Shown here in pieces: positions 36,019-47,400 of a DNA stretch of 64,000 bases. The position numbers were made by a program, and so were the translations under genes. How positions within the stretch are numbered: position 1 is the stretch's first letter; each line of letters opens with the position of its first letter. The stretch comes from Tetragonia tetragonoides (Eukaryota; Streptophyta; Magnoliopsida; Caryophyllales; Aizoaceae): NCBI GenBank assembly GCA_038025085.1, contig CM076140.1:5009501-5073500 (forward strand). The letters run 5' to 3'. Under the pieces are notes generated by a model. It was not told the origin of the DNA. It did no database searches and saw only the letters and a list, made by a program, of their open reading frames with translations.

Positions 36019-36585
36019 ATGAGGTATCCTTAAAATTTGCTCTTTTAAATAGGATATCCACTTTTTAAAAACTTTGCACAAAATAACCCTAAAGTTCAAA
36101 ACTTTTACACCCCGTATACAAAATTAGGAACGACACCTTAACGGCGTCAAGTTGGTCAATTACACATAGTGAAATGAGTATTTTGCCCCTATTTCTTAAT
36201 GTGAAAGAACCAAAACTCAAGTAGACGTTGGTTTCAGCTACAAAGTTTGCACAGAACAACATTGAACTTATAAAATTGTGCACATGGTACCCCTAAAGTT
36301 TTATAATGTGGTGGATATTCAGTGCCAAAATAATTTACAAAAAATATAGAAAATTAATTAAAAAATATTTCAATTTTTTTTCCATTTTGGTTCTTTCGCC
36401 CTAAGATATAGGGGCAAAATAGTCACTTCATTATCTATAATTGACCAATTCGAAGGCGTTAAGTTGTCCAGATTTTGTATACGGGGTACAGAAATTTTGA
36501 ATTTTAGGATTATTTCGTGCAAAGTTAAAAAAAAATGGGTATCTCATTTAGAAGTACAAACTTTGAGGGTAGTAGGGTACCCCAT
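36019..36585. mobile_element. foldback-type element with ~190-bp inverted arms
   Basis: The left arm (about 36019-36215) and right arm (about 36385-36585) are inverted copies. Paired words include ATGAGGTATCC with GGGTACCCCAT, CCCCGTATACAAAAT with ATTTTGTATACGGGG, and ATTTTGCCCCTAT with ATAGGGGCAAAAT. Target duplications were not resolved. Long arms with a short loop fit a foldback or Mutator-like MITE. Confidence 0.75.
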
Positions 36586-36784
36586 ACAAAAAATTAAAAA
36601 TTGGGGATAAAACGAGGAGACGACCAATTCCATTACTTAGTAGAGAGAGATGGAGACCAGAAGAAAGCTGATTCAGCTGGGGCCTCAGATGCCAGGCATT
36701 TGTTGTGAGTTGTAAGTTTCTCATCAAACACTTCTCTTGCGCCAGCCATTAACAGATCAGCTTACTAGTCGTCTTCCATTTTTA

Positions 36785-36788
<4 letters not shown>

Positions 36789-36829
<41 letters not shown>
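36789..36829. repeat. (CT)20 microsatellite upstream of the phytolongin gene
   Basis: A perfect CT tract lies about 540 bp before the phytolongin start codon, probably in the promoter or a 5'UTR exon. CT/GA tracts in plant promoters can bind BPC/GAGA-binding proteins (established knowledge); use here is inference. Confidence 0.9.
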
Positions 36830-36832
<3 letters not shown>

Positions 36833-37257
36833 AGTTCAGTTTGTGAAATACAAGACCCCTCTACTTTGAAGGCTCAATATCCAAATTACAAGGTTTTCTC
36901 AATACTCCAACTTGTAAGCCCTCTAAATTTTTGGATTTGGATTATAGAAAAGATTCAATCTTTTTCTATACATTAGAAGAAGAGTGTGTATATTTACATG
37001 AAATGAATTGATTCTGCTTGCTCAAATATGATACGCATATTCCACGCTGATGGCAGGCATGGTTGATTTCTTTCTCGACTTTGAAGATTTTGCTGTGGAT
37101 TTGTTTTGGTATTTCTTAGATGCTTTCGAATTTGTTGCTGATGAATTAGTTGCTTTCTATTTCATCTTTGCCTCCTTACTTGAGATATTGATTCACTTCT
37201 ATTTTCACCAAATCAAGATACTTTCTTAGGGTTAGGATTTTTTTTGCTTGTTGGGGT

Positions 37258-37288
37258 TTGATTGTGATTGTGATTGTGATTGTGATTG
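37258..37288. repeat. (GATTGT)5 minisatellite in the phytolongin 5' region
   Basis: Five near-perfect GATTGT units end about 80 bp before the start codon, in the presumed 5'UTR. Confidence 0.85.
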
Positions 37289-37366
37289 TAATTTTAGGGT
37301 TTCCTTTTTTGGAAATCATTGGTTCGTTTCTAGTATTAAGTAAATGCATAACGGATAGAGGGTTTT

Positions 37367-38221
37367 ATGATTTCCATGGACAAAGCAGTCCATTATTGCT
37401 GTGTTGCAAAGGGGGGTAAAATTCTACAGGCATATAGTGGGGGAGATATTGAGATTGAAAAAGTGGCTGCCTTGTGTTTGGAAAGTGTTCCACCATACCA
37501 CAGATGGTATTCTCAAACCATGGGGAAGAAAACTTATTGCTTTTTGATGGAAGATGGATTCACCTACTTTGCCATTGCTGACAGCGGTATTGGAAAGCGT
37601 AGGCTTCTCGGGTTCCTTGAGCATGTTAGGAATGAGCTTAAGAAGATCGCTAAGAAGGACAGAGGTTGGGGTCTGAATTTGAAGGGGAGTGGGAATTTGT
37701 CCAACCTAAACCCGAATCTCAGCTCTGGTAGCTTACAGGAACAATTGGTTCCAGTCATTCGCCAGTTGATTACCTCTTTACAAAATGCAAGAGACTCAGC
37801 ACCACCTGCGTCCCCATCTCATTGCAATACAAGTGGTTATGGGGAGTTTGAAGGTGCAACTTCGTCTAAAGCCCCTTTGCTAGGGAAGACCACTTGCAAG
37901 CAAGAGAAGAATAACAAGGATCACATTATTGGCTTGCCCATGGGCATGAGAGGTATTGAGATGGAAGAGAACCGCAAGTCTGCAGATAGGGGTTTCAGAG
38001 GTGATTCAGGTTCTGATAATCAAGGGGTGACAGTGACAGTTTCTCCCACCCCATTGCAGAAGGAGATGAGCGGGTCTATGAGGATGAGGTTGGCAACTCA
38101 AAGTGCTCGGGAAAAATGGTGTCGGCTGCTACGGTTAGTTCTTGTCATTGATGCTGCTGTATGCATAATATTATTTCTTGTGTGGCTAGTCATATGTCAA
38201 GGTCTCCAGTGTATTCGTTAA
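37367..38221 (+). CDS. phytolongin (Phyl1-type), longin-domain membrane protein, 284 aa
   Basis: Seen: one uninterrupted ORF. The N-terminal ~110 residues have the longin fold signature (AVHYCCVAKGGKILQAYSGG, VPPYHRWYSQTMGKKTYCF, LMEDGFTYFAIADSGIGK, GFLEHVRNELKKIAKKDRGW). A low-complexity, serine- and asparagine-rich middle follows, then a basic stretch (REKWCRLLRLV) and a single C-terminal membrane anchor (LVLVIDAAVCIILFLVWLVI). There is no VAMP-type SNARE heptad motif with its central arginine, which separates phytolongins from VAMP7-type longin SNAREs. Known: phytolongins act in the plant secretory pathway. Two in-frame ATGs at 37367 and 37376 compete; the second has G at +4 and gives the more usual start MDKAVHYCC. 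It converges on the RING-H2 gene, an arrangement I recall from Arabidopsis phytolongin and ATL58/59 loci. Confidence 0.9.
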   Translation: MISMDKAVHYCCVAKGGKILQAYSGGDIEIEKVAALCLESVPPYHRWYSQTMGKKTYCFLMEDGFTYFAIADSGIGKRRLLGFLEHVRNELKKIAKKDRGWGLNLKGSGNLSNLNPNLSSGSLQEQLVPVIRQLITSLQNARDSAPPASPSHCNTSGYGEFEGATSSKAPLLGKTTCKQEKNNKDHIIGLPMGMRGIEMEENRKSADRGFRGDSGSDNQGVTVTVSPTPLQKEMSGSMRMRLATQSAREKWCRLLRLVLVIDAAVCIILFLVWLVICQGLQCIR

Positions 38222-39018
38222 GTTTTCTTCCCTTTTAACATTCGGAGGGGATGTAGTGTCAATATTCAGTGCTGGATAGATGCCTGGATTTATCTATTGC
38301 AGAAAGCCCAGGATTATGTATAGAATTTATATTAGCTGCATGAGAATTCTGCAGCCTTCAGTGTTGAGAGATATCTATCCTTGTACAGTTTTGAAATTCC
38401 AAAATCTTACACTCCATAGACTTGAGATATATGTGAAATTACAATAATTGCATGGTTGGTGTTCTCGATGGCTTGCTTTGAAGCCAAATGACCAACTAGT
38501 TATATAGCCTTCTCTGGACCATATAACAGATTTCAAATTGGTTAACAAATTCACAAATCTTGCAAAAGCACTTTGCAAGATGAGCTATAGCTAAATAATT
38601 CTACAGTTTTCTTAATAGTTCAGTCATTGTACTACCCATTTCCGCTTTCTACTGGGGCATACTGAGTCTGCTGTCTCGATGTTAGGGCACCAGTGGCAGA
38701 ATCACACCTGACAGGTTAATTGTGTGTAGCTTCTGTTTCTTGTGTACCAGTACGTTCAGGCTGAAGCTTCCTGCTGGTGAGTTCTCTGTTGATTTTACGA
38801 ACGTTGAGTATGTTGGCAGTTTGGCACCACGATTTGCCTAAAAGTAAAAAGAAAACGAAAACGAAAACACAAAGTAGAATGACTAGAATCCTTACCTTTC
38901 TTCCTGTGGAAGCTAATGCCTTTGTAATGTCAGTTATACCTTTCATTTTGATATGTTCCCTTCGAAATGCTCACTTTCTCTTTATAGTGTCATTTTGCGC
39001 TTTCAATCTGATGCTTTA

Positions 39019-39285
39019 GGCTCCGTTTGATTCACCTGGATAAAATTGATATGAACTGATCTGAACTGAACTGAATTGATTTTTTAAACTTGACCGTTAA
39101 CCATTTAAAATTTGTCCAAACATAGTCAATATTGAACTCATTTGAAAGTATGCTTTGAGATCTTTCCGATGACATAATTATCATCATGAAATTATTTCGG
39201 AATAAAAAGTTATATGAGTGCTAAAGTTACACATGAACTGAACTGAACTGAATTTAAGTAAAATTAAGGTGAATCAAACAGAGCC
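39019..39285. mobile_element. Tourist-like MITE between phytolongin and RING-H2 genes
   Basis: A 267-bp element starts GGCTCCGTTTGATTCACCT and ends AGGTGAATCAAACAGAGCC (near-perfect inverted repeats), flanked by TTA on both sides (39016-39018 and 39286-39288). The interior has repeated GAACTGAACTGAA words near both ends. Confidence 0.92.
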
Positions 39286-40240
39286 TTAGTTTCACCAAAC
39301 AAAGGCTGTTTTAGTCCTCAAATTCCATGTTGCTCAAAGTTTTATAGTCACCTTTCTCACTTGTAGTTTATTTATTTATCTATTTATTTTTCCTTCTACT
39401 GTAAATAAAATTAAAATTTGGGCTAGAAAACGACATTTCTACTAGCAGAAGAAAGGATGTGTATATTTGGACCTCTTCTGACTCTACTACTAGTTGCAAA
39501 TAATGAAACTTGGAATGGAGGATACATCCTAGCGGTATCCTATTTTATCCTAGCGGTATCCTATTTTATCTTGACGGGATGTTATGCGTTCTATCCTCGG
39601 AAATGTGACATCAATTTTTTCTTTTCCGCTACGGAGCCGCATGTAATAACTACTCTGGAGGATACATCTTCAACATCAAACGCTGCTCCCGCCCAAATTC
39701 TGTTCATACATTACTTGAACACTAGTATTTGAGGATTGACCTCGTCAAACACTAGTATTTCCTTTGACATATATGCATAATAATGTAAACAAATTAAACG
39801 CAACCATTATTCAGTAGCCCCCTCCCAAATTAGAAACGTCGGACGAATAAATTCCTCTGTTGAAAGCACCATCAAGATACAAAGCGTTGGATTCTACACT
39901 AATCTGTGACTAATGAGCTTAAAGGCCACTTTCCTTGGCAAAGAACTCCATCCCACAAGAATCTATACTCTCTAGAAGCCTTCAAGTACAAAATTTCTTT
40001 GTACAAGTCTCCTGCTACACTGGTGAGTGTGGATGCTATTACACAGCATCCTCACGTATCAAACTATGCTACAACTGTCCCATTTCCCAGGAATTTAGCA
40101 GCCTATGAGCACAATATTTCCTTGCATATGCACACAAGCCTAGTCATGTAACATCCCGTGCTTCAAAAGCAACATTATTGTCCTTCCCTGTTACGTCCTT
40201 GTATCATCAATCGATCAAAACTAGATAATATTAAGCATAG
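39286..40240. other. intergenic stretch between convergent genes
   Basis: No gene was recognised. A short tandem duplication (CCTAGCGGTATCCTATTTTAT, 39529-39571, two copies) is present. The right part should hold the 3'UTR of the minus-strand RING-H2 gene. Confidence 0.4.
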
Positions 40241-42449
40241 TCACAAAACCTGCAGCCTGTTAAGCAAGACTTCATCGAAATTCTCCAAGCTGTTCAGCCT
40301 ACTGCCAGTCTCTATACAGGTATCAGGTGGTGAGACTGGTGGATCTTTGAATGAATTGATAAGGGAAAGGCGGCAGAGTGGACAAGTGGTATGCGTAGCT
40401 AGCCAGTGGTCGATGCAGTTCTGATGAAAGGTATGACCGCATGTAGGTATTTGTTGAAGCCTATCTTCTGCTTGGTAATCTGCTAAGCACACTGAACATC
40501 TGCAATACAGTTTCCATCATATCTGAATTAATATCCACAAATAAATAGACAGAATAGTACCATAACCAAGAAAACAGAGAGAAACCGTAACCTAATTTCT
40601 TTCAAGTTGCAGGAAGAGATTAACAACTGAACAACGTCTAGAATTAAGAAATCAGGTCTCCACATATCCTACTGTCGTCCTTAATGCATGTGCATTGAAT
40701 TGTTTAACCCTACTTCCCAGTCGCAGTCTGTACTTCACAACTCATAGTCCAATTGTTTTCAATCAACAGCGTAATTTTTTTTTTTTTAATTTCGCTTTGT
40801 GGCAAAAGAATGCTATTTAAGTTAAGACTACAGATCAGTACAAAGTCATGGGAATGATACTCCAATTAGGTCAGCCTTCCAGGCATTCATACAATTAGGT
40901 TTGAACTAACAGTGTAGTGAGTACTATCTGTTTGCAACTATTGGGTTCATGCTTCCTATATGTAGTTGGGAGAAGAAACCCTCTCAAAGGTGATATGGTG
41001 CACTTGTACTACGTGTATACCAGTTAAGTGGTTGGTGGTCCTTCCATAACTCATGCTGAAGGAACTGGAAAGATGCACCTATAGCATTAACGTGTGAAAA
41101 ACATGCTAAAGTTAATACAGGAATAGACAACAAGCAACCCACAGTGCAATGCAACTCAGTTGGACTTCACTCGACTTTTATGACTAGTTTGATGGTGGTA
41201 GGTAGTAGGTACCTTTAGATTGGGTAGGCTGCAACTACCACCAATAAAATAACTAACTATCCTCAGATACTGAGATAGGCCTTATAGTTGATAGCATCAT
41301 GTGTAGCAGCAGAGTGACGTTTATACGAGTTGTTGAAGAAAGAAGTTATTATCAAGAGCTGGCTAAGTTGATCAGTGTAAGATGGAATAGGGCAGGATAA
41401 TTTCTTTTCATTCCCTTCCAAAATGAGGTTAGTTAGTGGGAATATGACTCTGACAGAGAAGCCAAACAAAAAGGAACTGGAGCTATGAATTGTGATGTCA
41501 TTGTGTTACTCCAGATGATAGTTGATCATGCAAATACAGAGATACTAGTCAACGACTTGACCTAATCACCCCCCCCCCCTTCCCAACATGGGTTTATATG
41601 GATCCCATGACATGCTATCAAATCTCTACCTCAGAAAAACAGGAATAGGGTGATCGACATGCTTAATACAGAGTAAAGACCCTAATGTTATTACAAGTTA
41701 TGTGTTGCCAGCAGTAGTTTATGCCCAGCTAAGGAAAAAGATAAATGAGGATATGTGGATCAAGCTTAGACTTAGTTGGATATATACATGAGCATATGAA
41801 TTATGAATGACCATGACGACAAAGGAGGAAGTCCAGTCACTTATTTTCTAAAACTGATATCCGAATCTAGTGGATTCTCTTGCAGTTGAAACTATAATCT
41901 TGAGGACTCAGGTGGTCTGAGAAAAGCTTCATAGAGCAATCAAAAGCCAAGTTGTCTAGTCCTATGTCTGAATAGAATTATCAGGCATGATCATATCATA
42001 TGTTCAGAGCCCTTATAGGTATGTCCAGATAATCTTTCCAAAATGGTACAAAAACCGAAAACTTTTACATTCCAAGAGCTATAGGGGCAAAATGACAATG
42101 GTTGGGAATTGGGAGATTATGATTTATGAGGAACTTTAGGAGGGTTTGAGTTAGATTATGATTTACATTCCCATCACTTGTCAGTTATCATTGCACATAA
42201 TTACAATTCCATGGCAAAGTACTTAAAAATGAAATAGACACATCTTTTTAGTGAAATTCATCCAAATCCTCTTGTAATGTGTTAAAGCAATATAAACCAG
42301 ATCTATGCAATTACCCAGAACATTTCATCCCAAAATCAGCAGAAGAAGATGACTTACAGTGAATCTTTAACAGAGAAGCTCTCCTTGAATACAACAATAG
42401 GCAACAGTTCCCTAAATTCCTTCGTCAATCCAATTTGTGAGACCTAAGT

Positions 42450-42526
<77 letters not shown>

Positions 42527-42829
42527 TAAAACTACCCATCAAAATTAACAACGGAGAAATAAAAGTATGATAGTTGGGTTAGTTAACAAGTTAGTTACCT
42601 CGTCAGTGGTGGTAGTGACGATGGAGAGAGAAGATTGAGAATGAGAAGCGCGCATACGGAGAGAAGACCAGTCAACGCTGTGACGGCGAAGATAAAAGAA
42701 ATAGAACAAGAAAAGAATCAACAATGTGAATATAATTGGGCCTGAAAATATTATGACTTCGTTTGAAGCTCCTTTGGTTGTGCTACTTTCACTGTGAGTG
42801 AGATTGGCAGTAGACGATGATGATGACAT
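40241..42829 (-). CDS. RING-H2 E3 ubiquitin ligase, ATL58/ATL59-like, 191 aa
   Basis: Seen: three minus-strand exons, 42829-42599, 42443-42358 and 40499-40241, join in frame. One hydrophobic segment lies near residues 25-46 (IIFTLLILFLFYFFYLRR), followed by VDWSSLRMRAS, IGLTKEFRELLPIVVFKESF and a complete C3H2C3 RING: C107, C110, C126, H128, H131, C134, C145, C148. The tryptophan after the sixth ligand (CIDHW) is typical of the ATL family. Known: ATL proteins are membrane-anchored E3 ligases that take ubiquitin from an E2; the substrate here is unknown. An in-frame upstream ATG at 42913 would add 28 residues; I prefer 42829 because relatives begin near MSS and the added segment is not ATL-like. 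The intron before the RING exon is 1.86 kb. AG and CT microsatellites lie in intron 1 and upstream of the start. Confidence 0.9.
42455..42523. repeat. (AG)34 microsatellite at an acceptor site
   Basis: The tract lies in intron 1 of the RING-H2 gene, 11 bases from the exon 2 acceptor. On the coding strand it is a CT run and serves as the pyrimidine tract. Length change here could affect splicing (inference). Confidence 0.95.
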
Positions 42830-42935
42830 TGTAGCAGTTGAGGTGTGAAACCGCAAGGTAACCAAATGCCCATCAAAACTAATCTCAAACTTTTTGGAGT
42901 TTTGCTGCGCCATGAATCTATGATCAATAACTGTG

Positions 42936-42938
<3 letters not shown>

Positions 42939-43001
<63 letters not shown>
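42939..43001. repeat. (TC)31 microsatellite upstream of the RING-H2 start
   Basis: A perfect tract lies 26 to 110 bases upstream of the two candidate start codons, on the coding strand a GA run. Readings as ERERER or SLSLSL are translation artefacts. Confidence 0.95.
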
Positions 43002-43002
<1 letters not shown>

Positions 43003-44488
43003 AATTACACACAGTGACAATGACAGTGACAGTCACAGATGACACACAGAGTTGAACGTTGAATCTGCAGCTAGAGGTTACAGCAGTTTAGAGAGGGAGA
43101 GACAACGGCATTTATAGTCGGTTAGTTCAGAAGAACTGTAGTACTGTACCACCTAAATTTCGCATTTAATCTTTACACTATAGATTCAGGGATGTTTTTG
43201 GGCCGGGCCGGGCCGGGCTCTAATAAGAGGCACACTTGATCCAAGTGCGGTCCAAGCACACTTGATGGCCCATTGTACCATGTATATTACTCCGTATAAA
43301 GATGACTTCGTGTCGTGCTTGGGTCGTGTAATACCGTGTTGTCGTGCTTTGCAGTTATGTCGTGCTTATGGATAGCGAGTTTCATGTCGTGACCCCTCAT
43401 CCTAAAGGTAGGCTCATGCTCGCTTCGTGTCTGTGGCGTGTCGTGCCTAAACTTTTTTCAATTTTTATTTAAATTTTTATCTTGTCATATCATATCATGC
43501 CCGACTGCCCGACCGTTCTTTATCTTCAAAATCCAAGCCCAACCCACTCATTTGCGCCCATACTTGTGTCTAGGCTTTTGAAACCCATCTTAGTAGTAAA
43601 TTCTCCGGATATTGGAGACTCGTACCAGGAATTTAATAGGTAAGTCAATATTTGACTTGATTTAAGGACTTAAAATCACAATAGGAGGTCACTTAAACGA
43701 TCCTCTCCCCTCCATTCATACTACACAAGTGGGAACTAATACATTCATTTTTCACTCCCAGTTTCGCATTGAACTATACAATTTTGATGCATCTTAGTTG
43801 CCATAAGAGATGAGACAAAAGCACATGATTAACAGTTAATTATTGCGAGTACCCCAAAATGGTGCTTTAACGAAACTATAAATTTGGCACAAAGTATAGT
43901 AGCAGCAGCCCCAAATCTTCCATACAGTATGACATGCATGCACATGATAATGTCGCTACATTCAACATGTTGCATTCAGTGCCCAGACAACGAACTAATT
44001 TACTGTGTTTGAAGGGTAGAATCACGTTGAGCAATGAATCTACTACCATTGCAAGGCTTGTCCAATAGAAAGATATTGGCAATGAAGTCCAGAGCTTCAG
44101 GAAGTACTGCATTACTGCGCTTAACAGTTGGGCACCAAGACATGAGAATATTTTAAACTATATTCAATTTGTTTTCAAATGTGGATCACTAATCATGATT
44201 CAATACAGTTCACTTGATTTGATCCCAATTGATCAATCTCCATACAGCAAACATGTATCGTTTCAGTTACATTTGTGTTTGTTAAAATTAGGGTTTACAT
44301 GCACATAAGATACTGACAGAAGATCTGTGTAAAGAAGAATTATGAATTCCTGACTAAATTGAAGGTTGTCTGTTCAATTATACAAACTGTTGCCTGTTCA
44401 ATTATACAGATTGGTGCAGATACTTGTAAGAAAGTATATACCAAGGCCTCGAGCAAACACATCCATTATGTAGACCCTAACATCCAAA
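43002..44488. other. intergenic stretch with a GGGCC tandem
   Basis: A (GGCCG)n-like tract (43199-43219) is followed by TCGTGC/GTCGTG-rich text reminiscent of repeat-element ends, but no boundaries were found. The segment 43876-44488 is probably 3' flank of the DUF2062 gene. No gene is supported. Confidence 0.4.
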
Positions 44489-47400
44489 TCAATCCCTTAC
44501 CTTGAGCTTGACTTCAGAGCTATATAGTGGCTTCTTAGGGCTTGCCACTGACATGGAGCTAAATCTCCGGACAAGAACCTTGTAGCAAGGCAAAAGCATT
44601 ACATAAAGTACGGCCAAGATAAATGGTGCTGCAACTAGCCAGCCGAACAACTGCAAAAATCATTGAAAATCAAGTATCAGACACCACAATGTTAGTGTAA
44701 TACTTGGGGGAACACTCAAACAGGCAAGAGCACTAGCTAGCACAAAAATTACGAAATAAAATAGCTCATGAATGACCCCAAGTAACAGTGGCCTGGGAAA
44801 CGCCTTAAACAATAAGGCACTCTGGGACTTGAAGGTCAAGAAAGAACTCAAAAGAAACAAGAATCATCTCTAAGTAGCTGATGAACCTTCTCCATCAGCA
44901 TCCTAAGTTTCCTAACCCCACCATTCCACCAATATCGCAGTACACTCCACTTAGCAGCTTTCAAATTTCACCTTCCATGACCCCTCGACTAAAATAGCCT
45001 CCACAATAACCAAGGGGAGTAGTATCTTCAGTATTCGAAGGGCCGAATCACATAAAGTACCATGCACAAAAAAAAAAGAAAGATTATGGCTTATAATCCA
45101 CGGTTCTTGGGCTTCCGGGAGGCCCCAGAATGAAGGTGGATATTTTCGCACCACATCGCACGGGACACCTCTAGGGGACATGGGAAGAATCAAATGTAGG
45201 TTATCGGTCCCTGGTAGGCTTAGAAAGGCGTCTTACGGGACACCACTCTAAGGGTCGGAATGCCAAAAGCATGGGTGAAATCGAAGTTCGGGGACCCGAA
45301 TAACCTTCCCGGAGCACAGAGGGTCCTATCGGGTCAGGTTAGACCCTCCAGAGAAGTTTGGCCAAAAATCACAATCGGGTCCGGGTAGCCAAAAACCGAA
45401 GGCTAATCCACGATTTTTGGGCTTCCGGGAGGCCCCGAAATGAAGATGGATATTTTCGCACCACATCGCGCGTGACCCCCCTAGGGGACATGGGAGGCTC
45501 CCGGGGCAGGTTAACGGGTCCCTGGTAGGCTTGGACGAGCGTTTTTCGACACACCAATATAAGGACCGGAACGTTGAAAGCATGGGTGAATCGAAGTTTG
45601 AGGACCCGGATGACCTTCCCCTGGCAAAGAGGGTCCTATCGGGTCAGGTTAGACCCCCCAGAGAAGTTTGGCCAAAAATCACAATCGGGCCCCGAAAGCC
45701 AAAAAAAAAAGGCTATATCCACGGTTTTTGGGCTTCCGGGAGGCCCCGAAACGAAGGTGGATATTTTCGCACCATGTCGCACGGGACCCCCTTAGGGGAC
45801 ATGGGAGGTTCGCAAGGTAGGTTAACGAGTCCCTGGTAGTCTTGGACGAGCGTTTTACGGCACACCACTGTAAGGGCCGGAACGTCGAAAGCATGGGTAA
45901 AATCGAAGTTCGGGGACCCGGATGACCTTCCCGGGGCACCGAGTGTCCTATCGCGTCAAGTTAACCAGGGTTACCAAAATCACAATCGGGCCCCGGGAAG
46001 CCAAAAAATCGAAGGCTATCCACGATTTTTGGGCTTCCGGGAGGCCCCGAAAAAACGCTGGATATTTTCACACCACATCGCACGGTATCCCCCTAGGGGA
46101 CATAGGAGGCTCCCGGGGCAGGTTAACGGATCCTTCGTAGGCTTGGACAAGTGTTTTAAAGCACACCACTCAAAAGGCCGGAATGTTGAAAGCATGAATG
46201 AAATTAAAGTTCGGGGACCCGGACAACCTTCTCGAGGCACCGAGGGTCCTACCGGGTCAGGTTAGAAACCCAGAGAAGTTTGGCCAACAATCACAATCGG
46301 GCCCCGGGAAGCCAAAAATCGAAGGCCATAATCCATAATTTTTGGGCTTCTAAGAGGCTCAGAAACGAAGGTGGATACTTTCGCACCACATCGCACGAGA
46401 GCCCCCCATGTGACATGGGAGGCTCCCGGGGCATGTTAACAGGTCCCTTGTAGGCTTCGACAAACGTTTTACGACACACCACTCTAAGGGCCAGAACGGC
46501 GAAAGCATGGGTGAAATCAAAGTTTAAGGACCCAGATGACCTTCCCGGGGCACCGAGGGTCCTATCAGCTCATGTTAGACCCCCAAGAGATGTCTGGCCA
46601 AAAATCACAATCGAGCCCCGGGAAGCCAAAAATCGAAGCCAATCCACAGTTTTGGGGCTTTTGAGAGGCCCCAAAACGAAAGTGGATATTTTCGCACCAC
46701 ATCGCACGGACCCCCTAGAGGACATGGGAGGCTCGCTCCCAGGGAAGGTTAACGGGTCCCTGGTAGGCTTGGAAGAGCGTTTTACGGCAAACCACCCGAA
46801 GAGCCGAAATGCCAAAAGCATGGGTCAAATCGAAGGTCGAGGACCCGGATGACCTTCACGGGGCACAGAATGTCCTATCGGGTCAGGTTAGATCCCCCAG
46901 AGAAGTTTGGCCAAAATCACAATCATACCCCAGAAAGCCAAAACTCGAAGGCTATAATCCACGGTTTTTGGGCGTCTAGGAGGCCCCGAAACGAAGGTGG
47001 ATATTTTCGCACCACATCGCACACGACCCCCTTACGGGACATGGGAGGCTCCTGGGGTAGGTTAACGGGTCCACGGTAGGCTTGGACAAGCATTTTACAG
47101 CACACCACTCTAAGGGCCGAAACGTCGAACGCATGGGTGAAATCGAAGTTCGGGGACCCAGATGACCTTCCCGGGGCACCGAGTGTCCTATCGGTCAGGT
47201 TAGAATCCCAGAGAAGTTTGGCCAAAAATCACAATCGGGGTCCGGCAAGCCGAAAGTCGAAGGCCATAATCAACGGTTTTTGGCCTTTATGGAGGCCCCG
47301 GAATGAAAGTGAATATTTTCCCACCACATCGCACAGGACCCCCTTAGGGGACATCTTAACGGGTTCCTGGTAGGCTTGGACGAGCTATTTACGGCACACT

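Noticed and set aside
42545..43045. 166-codon ORF with an ERERER tract as the RING-H2 N-terminus
   Set aside because: The ERER stretch is a translated TC microsatellite in the upstream region, and the 3' end of that ORF reads past a good donor into the intron. The supported start is 42829, or 42913.
43876..44112. 78-codon ORF (MQYFLKLWTSLPISFYW...) as a last exon of the DUF2062 gene
   Set aside because: The DUF2062 frame ends naturally at TGA 44489-44491 with KLKVRD, like relatives, so no further coding exon is needed.
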